NCBI GenBank assembly: GCA_947453015.1
Contig: CANGFL010000015.1
Location: forward strand, 1 to 11,080
Length of the DNA stretch: 11,080 nucleotides
Reading direction: 5' to 3'
DNA from: Oxalobacteraceae bacterium
GTDB taxonomy: Bacteria > Pseudomonadota > Gammaproteobacteria > Burkholderiales > Burkholderiaceae_D
Below, piece by piece: positions 1-5,027 of the stretch. Numbering within the stretch: position 1 is the first letter of the stretch; each line of letters opens with the position of its first letter. The notes below the pieces were generated by a model. The model was not told where the DNA came from, searched no databases, and saw only the letters and a list, made by a program, of their open reading frames with translations. The position numbers were made by a program, and so were the translations under genes.

Positions 1-500
1 GAAATACCCACGGAATCCAAATCAATCGCCTGGCCGCCACACATGCCCAGCGAGCCCGCAGCTCGCGCAAGGCGGCTCACCATAGTCACTTTGCGTTGCG
101 CATCTAAGTTACCCCCTGCGATTACCTCAAACGCTTGCGCTTGCAAGGCATCACCGACTAACAAGGCCGTGGCTTCATCATATTTTTTATGCACGGTCGG
201 TTTACCACGCCTTAGCGCATCATCATCCATACAAGGCATGTCATCGTGCACTAATGAATACGCATGAATCATCTCCACCGCACACGCAGCGCGCTCTATG
301 CCATCTCGCGGCGCATCAAATAACTCACCCGCCGCAAACGCCAATAAAGGCCGCACGCGCTTACCTCCATCCAGCACGGCGTACTGCATTGCCTCGTGCA
401 ATTTATGCGGAGCCAATGTCGTCGCAGGTAAATGCGAAAGCAGCACCGTTTCCATTTGCGACTGGACAGTCTTACACCAACGTGTGAACTCTTCTCTCAT
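1..500 (-). CDS. ispA: Farnesyl diphosphate synthase (geranyltranstransferase), partial: C-terminus beyond left edge
   Basis: Cytosolic prenyltransferase that condenses isopentenyl diphosphate with dimethylallyl and geranyl diphosphate to give farnesyl diphosphate, the precursor of undecaprenyl and quinone side chains. About 166 N-terminal residues are visible of a usual ~295. Seen: the substrate-binding GGKRVRP segment (residues ~45-51), the first aspartate-rich motif DDMPCMDDD (~86-94) followed by RRGKPT, and a GGQAIDL segment near the cut (~157-163). The second aspartate-rich motif would lie outside the window. The start ATG (500-498) overlaps the xseB stop by four bases (ATGA), and an AGGAAG ribosome-binding site lies inside the end of xseB (507-502), so translation is probably coupled. 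In many proteobacteria dxs follows next, which cannot be seen here. The frame is intact. Confidence 0.96.
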   Translation of the reverse strand, partial: MREEFTRWCKTVQSQMETVLLSHLPATTLAPHKLHEAMQYAVLDGGKRVRPLLAFAAGELFDAPRDGIERAACAVEMIHAYSLVHDDMPCMDDDALRRGKPTVHKKYDEATALLVGDALQAQAFEVIAGGNLDAQRKVTMVSRLARAAGSLGMCGGQAIDLDSVGI

Positions 501-754
501 TCTTCCTGGTCCTCATCGTCTGCGTCTGTCGCAAACGGCTTGAGCATCTCGCCTTCCAATACTTTGACCTGACGCTCAACGCGCTCTAGTTGAACAGCAC
601 AATATTTCACCAACTCGGAACCGCGTTGGTAGGCTGCTACCGAAGCTTCTAAGGGCAACTCGCCCGATTCCATCTTTGCAACGAGTTGTTCCAGCTCGGC
701 CATAGCTTCCTCGAAGGAGGCGCTGGGCTGTTGGGGGGCAGATTTTTTAGGCAT
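497..754 (-). CDS. xseB: Exodeoxyribonuclease VII small subunit
   Basis: Small subunit of exonuclease VII, which binds several-fold in excess to the XseA catalytic subunit and degrades single-stranded DNA to oligonucleotides in the cytoplasm. The 85-residue product has the usual family length. It carries the conserved helical-hairpin core from FEEAMAELEQLV (~14-25) through GELPLEASVAAYQRG (~31-45) to a coiled LERVERQVKVLEGE helix (~56-69), then an acidic tail. The start is ATG 754-752, with only a weak GAGAA upstream; another ATG four bases upstream is out of frame. It is the first gene of the pair with ispA, linked by an ATGA overlap. xseA is not in the window, as is common because the two subunit genes are often unlinked. 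Confidence 0.95.
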   Translation of the reverse strand: MPKKSAPQQPSASFEEAMAELEQLVAKMESGELPLEASVAAYQRGSELVKYCAVQLERVERQVKVLEGEMLKPFATDADDEDQEE

Positions 755-781
755 GCATGATTCTCGTGGTCTGTTGTATCT

Positions 782-808
782 ATTTTAGTGCAATCACTTG
801 AATGTAAA
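782..808 (-). promoter_or_regulatory. Candidate promoter for xseB-ispA
   Basis: On the minus strand, TTTACA (808-803, one mismatch to the sigma-70 -35 consensus) precedes TAAAAT (787-782, one mismatch to the -10). The spacer is 15 bases, shorter than ideal, which lowers confidence. Transcription would begin near 775 and give a leader of about 20 bases before xseB. No other better match was seen in the spacer on this strand. Confidence 0.3.
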
Positions 809-1019
809 CCTAAGTAGTCATTCTTAGCGAATCGGAAAGAGTCAAGGTTATCAAAACAGAATTCTCTTTTTCGTTCGCCACATAGTAAATGCATAGGGCA
901 ACGAAAAGATTTTAAAAATTTTGCAGCATTTACAGCGTGATCTGTTCGCTAAAACTAAGGCCCCTACTACGTTTTGTAATTACTCAAGAAACTTTATTTA
1001 TTCTGATTAAATTTACTGT

Positions 1020-1047
1020 TTGTAATCTTCGGCGGCATGCGTATAAT
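1020..1047 (+). promoter_or_regulatory. Sigma-70-type promoter for the Rieske oxygenase gene
   Basis: A perfect -10 hexamer TATAAT (1042-1047) lies 16 bases after TTGTAA (1020-1025; four of six matches to the -35 consensus). Transcription would start near 1054, giving a leader of about 100 bases before the ATG at 1158. This is the best -10 match in the spacer. It is called from the sequence match only. Confidence 0.5.
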
Positions 1048-1072
1048 CGCCCCCTCGTCCAAAAAATACCAC

Positions 1073-1099
1073 TCGATTTAAATTTTTGTAGTAAGTCGA
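1073..1099 (+). other. Stem-loop in the Rieske gene leader
   Basis: TCGATTTA (1073-1080) can pair with TAAGTCGA (1092-1099) over eight base pairs, one of them G-U, around an 11-base loop. It would form in the predicted transcript about 20 bases after the start site. Four bases after the stem comes a run of six T (1104-1109). The stem is AT-rich and the T-run is not directly adjacent, so it is not a convincing terminator; an attenuator or a chance structure are both possible. Confidence 0.25.
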
Positions 1100-1157
1100 A
1101 AAGTTTTTTGCGGATTATTTCTCTCTTAGGTTGGTGCAAATTAATTTGGGGGTGGGG

Positions 1158-2258
1158 ATGTCCGATCTGGCCAGTCTCTCTAGACTCGCGCGATCCAACG
1201 CGCAACTACCGGTAGGTGTCTACTTTGATGACACACTACTGAATCAAGAAATCCGTCAACTCTTCAATCAGGGCCCGCAATACGTGGGACATGAATTGAT
1301 GGTTCCCAATGTCGGCGACTACGCGTCTCTTACTTGGGAAAACGACGGTCGCCTGCTCACACGCGATGCACAAGGCATACAACTGCTGTCGAACGTCTGC
1401 CGACATCGACAAGCAAAAATGCTGACCGGTCGCGGCAATTCAAACAACATCATCTGTCCGCTGCATCGCTGGACCTATGACCTCAAGGGTGACTTGATCG
1501 GCGCGCCGCATTTTGGCGAAACGCCTTGCCTGAATCTTTCTCGTTTTGAACTGCAACGCTGGAATGGTTTGCTGTTTGAAAAAAATGGTTTCGATGTTGC
1601 TGGATTGCTTAACAATCTAGGCGTCACCAAAGACTTAAATTTTGATGGCTACATGCTCGACCATGTGGAAGTCCATGAATGCGATTACAACTGGAAGACC
1701 TTCATTGAGGTGTATCTCGAGGATTATCACGTCGAACCTTTTCATCCCGGACTAGGCAACTTTGTTGAGTGCCGTGATCTGAAATGGGAATTAGGCGTAG
1801 GCTACAGCGTGCAAACGGTGGGTGTGAATGCAGCACTAAAAAAACCAGGCTCTAGCGTTTACGAAAAATGGCATCAAGAAGTGATGCGTTATCGCGGTGG
1901 AGACGTACCTCCCTATGGTGCGATCTGGTTAACGCTTTACCCCAACGTCATGGTGGAGTGGTATCCGCATGTATTAGTGGTCTCGACCTTGTGGCCCAAA
2001 GGACCGCAAAAAACTACCAACGTCGTTGAGTTCTACTATCCCGAAGATATCGTGTTGTTTGAGCGTAGCTTTGTAGAGGCCGAGCGTGCTGCGTACATGG
2101 AAACCTGCGTTGAAGACGATGAGATCGCTTTGCGCATGGATGCCGGACGGCGCATATTAGTCGATCGTGGCGTCAATGAAGTCGGGCCTTATCAATCACC
2201 GATGGAAGATGGCATGCAGCATTTCCACGAGTGGTATCGAAAAAATATCGCGCTGTGA
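1158..2258 (+). CDS. Rieske non-haem iron oxygenase, alpha (catalytic) subunit
   Basis: Predicted cytoplasmic ring-hydroxylating-type oxygenase that would activate O2 at a mononuclear iron with electrons from a [2Fe-2S] Rieske centre. With the chosen start it has 366 residues. The Rieske ligands are CRH (C81, H83) and CPLH (C100, H103), with 16 residues between the pairs. The catalytic domain has NWK followed by E-V-Y-L-E-D-Y-H and a second histidine (H191, H196). Glu188 occupies the bridging position that is Asp in naphthalene dioxygenase, a change also known in CntA-like enzymes. The third iron ligand is probably Asp320 or Asp321 in VEDDEI. ATG 1158 is chosen over an in-frame TTG at 1131 because a G-rich stretch (1148-1157) precedes it; that stretch is not a classic Shine-Dalgarno. 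No beta subunit, ferredoxin or reductase gene is adjacent. The substrate is unknown. A transporter gene follows 38 bases downstream. Confidence 0.9.
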   Translation: MSDLASLSRLARSNAQLPVGVYFDDTLLNQEIRQLFNQGPQYVGHELMVPNVGDYASLTWENDGRLLTRDAQGIQLLSNVCRHRQAKMLTGRGNSNNIICPLHRWTYDLKGDLIGAPHFGETPCLNLSRFELQRWNGLLFEKNGFDVAGLLNNLGVTKDLNFDGYMLDHVEVHECDYNWKTFIEVYLEDYHVEPFHPGLGNFVECRDLKWELGVGYSVQTVGVNAALKKPGSSVYEKWHQEVMRYRGGDVPPYGAIWLTLYPNVMVEWYPHVLVVSTLWPKGPQKTTNVVEFYYPEDIVLFERSFVEAERAAYMETCVEDDEIALRMDAGRRILVDRGVNEVGPYQSPMEDGMQHFHEWYRKNIAL

Positions 2259-2296
2259 CCTCAACGTCACCTCGCGACTAAGCTGCAGCTAACGGC

Positions 2297-3199
2297 ATGC
2301 AGTCGTTATGGATGCTGTTCGCCAGCTTCGTGTTCTCTCTAATGGGAGTGTGCGTCAAGCTGGCGTCTGTCACTACATCTACATCCGAAATCGTTATGTG
2401 TCGCGGAGCGGTTGGTATGGTGATGATGCTGGCGTTGGTTAGACTGCGTGGCTATTCACTCCGCACTACGTTTCCCTGGCATCACGCATGGCGCGGTTTC
2501 GTCGGCGTCACCGCACTCTCAATGTGGTTCTATGCAATCGGTGAATTACCGTTAGCGACTGCCATGACACTCAATTACATGGCGCCGATCTGGATCGCCA
2601 GTATTGTCTTCACTTTAGGGTGGTGGCATAAACAACGTCGATTCGAATGGGGATTAGCAGCTGCCATCATGACGAGCTTTGTCGGTGTGGCTTTACTTCT
2701 CAAGCCCTCGATGCATGCAGACCAATTGATAGGTGGATTGATTGCACTTATCTCAGGATTTCTTTCAGCACTCGCCTACATACAAGTTAAAAAACTCGGC
2801 CAGTTAGGTGAACCGGAATATCGTGTCGTATTTTATTTCTCCGCCACTGGTGTAATCGGAGGACTGCTCAGCAGCTTAGTCAACAGCTATCTGCATACTG
2901 GCGAACTACACGTATTGCATTCACTATCAACGCGAGATTTTTTACTGCTGTTAGCAATTGGTGTCACCGCCACCATTGCACAAATAGCGATGACGCGTGC
3001 CTACCGACTCGGCGCCATGCTGGTGACCGCCAACCTTCAATACACCGGTATTATTTTCTCCAGCATGTGGGGTATTCTGATTTGGGGTGACCATCTGGAT
3101 TTGGTTGGCTGGCTCGGCATTGCCATTATTCTTATCAGCGGGATTGCAGCGACCTTTTATAATGCCCGCAGCAGTAGCAGTGCTCCCAAAAAAATATAA
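2297..3199 (+). CDS. DMT-superfamily transporter with two EamA domains
   Basis: Inner-membrane carrier of the drug/metabolite transporter superfamily, 300 residues, close to the usual length. The protein is almost entirely hydrophobic, with about ten predicted helices arranged as two EamA repeats (roughly residues 1-135 and 150-290). Family-like features include FSLMGVCVKLAS in helix 1, FYAIGELPLATAMTLNYMAPIW in helices 3-4, and in the second repeat AIAQ-type and YTGIIFSSMWGILIWGD segments. The N-terminus begins directly in helix 1, as normal. The ATG at 2297 has no clear ribosome-binding site; ATG 2312 is an alternative. It lies 38 bases after the Rieske gene on the same strand, so co-transcription is likely. 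Members export amino acids, nucleosides or other small metabolites; the substrate cannot be read from the sequence. Confidence 0.9.
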   Translation: MQSLWMLFASFVFSLMGVCVKLASVTTSTSEIVMCRGAVGMVMMLALVRLRGYSLRTTFPWHHAWRGFVGVTALSMWFYAIGELPLATAMTLNYMAPIWIASIVFTLGWWHKQRRFEWGLAAAIMTSFVGVALLLKPSMHADQLIGGLIALISGFLSALAYIQVKKLGQLGEPEYRVVFYFSATGVIGGLLSSLVNSYLHTGELHVLHSLSTRDFLLLLAIGVTATIAQIAMTRAYRLGAMLVTANLQYTGIIFSSMWGILIWGDHLDLVGWLGIAIILISGIAATFYNARSSSSAPKKI

Positions 3200-3261
3200 G
3201 CAGCTTCTGCTACCGAATTGTTAATGCATTGACAGTGTATTAATCGCGACAGACTATCCAC

Positions 3262-3268
3262 AAAGGAG
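3262..3268 (+). promoter_or_regulatory. Strong ribosome-binding site of sseA
   Basis: AAAGGAG, six bases before the ATG at 3275. It is the clearest Shine-Dalgarno in the window and fixes the sseA start. Confidence 0.85.
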
Positions 3269-3274
3269 ACCGGG

Positions 3275-4132
3275 ATGCCTTACACCACATTGATCTCAGC
3301 GACTGAACTCCAATCGTCTGTCAATCAAGCCAATGTCGTCATCCTTGATTGTCGTGCTGAACTGACTGATCCGCGAGCCGGTGCAATCGCCTATGCCGCT
3401 GGACACATACCTAGCGCACAACATGCTGATCCTGATTTACATTTATCTGATAAATCACCCGGACCGAACGGTGAATTTCGCGGCAGGCATCCACTACCAT
3501 CGCAAGAAGCTTTCATTCAACAATTGCATCGTTGGGGCGTGAATTCAACATCGCAAGTCATTGTGTATGACGCACACGGCGGTATGTTTGCGTCACGCGT
3601 GTGGTGGATGTTGCGCTGGGTAGGACACAATGACGTTGCGCTACTTGATGGCGGCCTCGCTGCTTGGCTAGCCGTAGGTGGCACTTTAGTGACCGACACA
3701 CCGCAACCAGCGAGCGGCAACATCAGCTTACGACCCGCCATCACTTCGACCGTGACGGCCGCTGACATTGTGAACAATCTCGCCACAAAAAAATGTACGG
3801 TGCTCGATGCACGCGCGGCAGATCGTTTTCGAGGGGAGAATGAAACTATCGATCCGGTAGGAGGACGAATTCCCGGCGCAAAAAATCGCTGGTTTAAAGA
3901 TAATCTGCGTGATGATGGGCGTTTTAAAACAGCTGAACAATTACGTGGTGAATTTCAGCCACTGATTAGCAGTCCACATGAAACCATACTTCAGTGCGGC
4001 TCAGGTATCTCTGCCTGTCACAATGCATTAGCGATGGAAATTGCTGGGCTCAGTGGGGCAAGCTTGTATCCCGGATCGTGGAGCGAGTGGTCAGCAGATT
4101 CATCGAGACCTGTCGCGACCGGTGCGGCCTAA
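3275..4132 (+). CDS. sseA: 3-mercaptopyruvate sulfurtransferase (two-domain rhodanese)
   Basis: Transfers sulfur from 3-mercaptopyruvate (or thiosulfate) through a persulfide on an active-site cysteine to an acceptor such as cyanide or a thiol. The 285-residue protein has the usual tandem rhodanese layout. The non-catalytic N-terminal domain (~5-140) has LDCRAEL, GHIPSA (43-48) and Asp99 in VYDAHGGMFASR. The catalytic domain (~160-280) has LDARAADRFRGE, VGGRIPGAKN and the active loop CGSGIS at 241-246, with Cys241 the nucleophile. The CGSGxS/T loop favours mercaptopyruvate over thiosulfate sulfurtransferases, whose loop is typically CRxGx. The LYPGSWSEW tail motif is present. The start is supported by a strong AAAGGAG. 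It lies 75 bases after the transporter gene and may be on the same transcript. It converges on the ZIP gene with a 9-base gap. Confidence 0.92.
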   Translation: MPYTTLISATELQSSVNQANVVILDCRAELTDPRAGAIAYAAGHIPSAQHADPDLHLSDKSPGPNGEFRGRHPLPSQEAFIQQLHRWGVNSTSQVIVYDAHGGMFASRVWWMLRWVGHNDVALLDGGLAAWLAVGGTLVTDTPQPASGNISLRPAITSTVTAADIVNNLATKKCTVLDARAADRFRGENETIDPVGGRIPGAKNRWFKDNLRDDGRFKTAEQLRGEFQPLISSPHETILQCGSGISACHNALAMEIAGLSGASLYPGSWSEWSADSSRPVATGAA

Positions 4133-4141
4133 CACTATAAA

Positions 4142-4948
4142 TTAGTGAACGTGAAATCGATGCGTCAGAACCACGACGATGATCACGCCCAGCGCAATCA
4201 ATAAAAATTGCGGCACCGATTCACGCAAAGTTGCGCGCCGCTGCATCTGCGGCATTAAGTCACTGACAGCGATATAAATAAATCCGGAAGAAGCAACAAC
4301 CAGTACATACGGAATCAAGTGCATTCCGCTACCCAGCGCGTAGTAACCCACGAGGCCACCCACGACGGCCATGAAGCTGCAAATCAAGTTGTAAACATAA
4401 GCGCGTGTTTTAGTCAGACCCGCATTCAGCAGCACAATGAAATCACCAATCTCTTGCGGAATTTCATGCGCAATGATGGCCAGAGCGGTAATGATGCCTA
4501 GCTTTGGATCAGCCAAAAATGCGGCAGCAATCAAAATGCCATCTGTAAAATTATGCAGGCCATCACCGACCAAAATCATCCAACCTGATTTGCCAGCCTC
4601 ATGGGCATCATGACCATGTTCATGATCGTGCCCATCGCCTTCGTAGTGATGCGAGTGACGCAGAATGGCAAATTTTTCCAACAAAAAGAAACCTAACAAT
4701 CCGCCGAGCAAGGTGGCAAACAAGGCATGAATATTGGCATCGGACTCGAAGGCCTCAGGCAAGGCATGCAGCAGCGAAGTCGACAACAAAATGCCGACGG
4801 ATAGGCTGACCATGCGCTCCACCATCTTCGACAGAAATCCGAAGGAAAGAAACGCAGCCGCAGAAATACTGATCACCCCACCAATGGTGGTTGCCAGCAG
4901 AATGGAAGACAGAGTGGTATCGATTTTTAGTCCAATTGAATTCAACAA
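4142..4948 (-). CDS. ZIP-family divalent metal transporter
   Basis: Inner-membrane ZIP permease, probably moving zinc or another divalent metal into the cytoplasm; 268 residues with about eight helices. Signature metal-site residues are present: HNFTDG in the fourth helix (132-137) and HEIPQEIGD in the fifth (161-169). LHALPEAFE lies in the second helix (60-68). Between helices 3 and 4 is a cytoplasmic-type histidine-rich loop (residues ~98-116, with ten His), a feature of zinc-handling ZIPs. The only upstream in-frame starts are two adjacent TTG codons (4948 and 4945): a TAA closes the frame at 4960-4958, there is no ATG before helix 1, and no Shine-Dalgarno is visible. The gene lies 79 bases downstream of polA on the same strand, so it may be read from the polA transcript. 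No metal-regulator operator was recognised. Confidence 0.9.
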   Translation of the reverse strand: MLNSIGLKIDTTLSSILLATTIGGVISISAAAFLSFGFLSKMVERMVSLSVGILLSTSLLHALPEAFESDANIHALFATLLGGLLGFFLLEKFAILRHSHHYEGDGHDHEHGHDAHEAGKSGWMILVGDGLHNFTDGILIAAAFLADPKLGIITALAIIAHEIPQEIGDFIVLLNAGLTKTRAYVYNLICSFMAVVGGLVGYYALGSGMHLIPYVLVVASSGFIYIAVSDLMPQMQRRATLRESVPQFLLIALGVIIVVVLTHRFHVH

Positions 4949-4978
4949 ACGCCGCGATTAGACCATAACCCACGGCAC

Positions 4979-5011
4979 GCCGGCAATTCGTCGAATGACG
5001 CAGATGCCGGC
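4979..5011. other. Imperfect stem-loop between polA and the ZIP gene
   Basis: GCCGGCA (4979-4985) pairs with TGCCGGC (5005-5011) over seven base pairs. Inside, CGTC (4989-4992) pairs with GACG (4997-5000) around a GAAT tetraloop, with a small internal loop between the two helices. No T-run follows on either strand, so it is not a standard intrinsic terminator. It lies in the 79-base gap between polA and the ZIP start and could affect RNA processing or read-through into the ZIP gene. Confidence 0.4.
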
Positions 5012-5027
5012 AGCACCACAGATTACT

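Larger units (their letters stand above)
755..1157. other. AT-rich divergent intergenic region between xseB and the Rieske gene
   Basis: About 400 bases without a supportable gene. It separates two divergent units and holds their promoters: a weak candidate toward xseB and a better one toward the Rieske gene (1020-1047). Other structure seen: an inverted pair TTAGCGAA (824-831) and TTCGCTAA (945-952) 113 bases apart; a direct repeat TTTGTAAT (973-980 and 1019-1026); and a stem-loop at 1073-1099. Open frames here are short, AT-biased and have no recognisable protein character. The base composition is clearly more AT-rich than the flanking genes. Confidence 0.6.

Noticed and set aside
43..543. 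Plus-strand open frames opposite ispA and xseB
   Set aside because: They are shadows of the minus-strand genes with no protein-like motifs; the ispA frame has its full family motifs.
1015..1025. Eleven-base match ACTGTTTGTAA shared by the Rieske promoter region and the spacer at 10755-10765
   Set aside because: The similarity stops at the edges of the match and both regions are AT-rich, so there is no support for a dispersed repeat element.
1131..1157. TTG 1131 as the start of the Rieske protein
   Set aside because: ATG 1158 is preceded by a G-rich stretch, while TTG 1131 has no evident ribosome-binding site and adds only nine non-conserved-looking residues.
2255..2290. Small hairpin GTGAC/GTCAC at the Rieske stop and the palindrome AGCTGCAGCT after it
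   Set aside because: Both are short and lack a T-run. They are likely chance structures in a 38-base gap and do not support a terminator or operator call.
3199..3211. Hairpin AGCAG-CTT-CTGCT after the DMT gene as a terminator
   Set aside because: The stem is only five pairs and no T-run follows.
3229..3257. TTGACA followed 17 bases later by GACTAT, as an sseA promoter
   Set aside because: The -10 is poor, and the implied transcript start near 3264 would fall inside the ribosome-binding site, so the mRNA could not use it normally.
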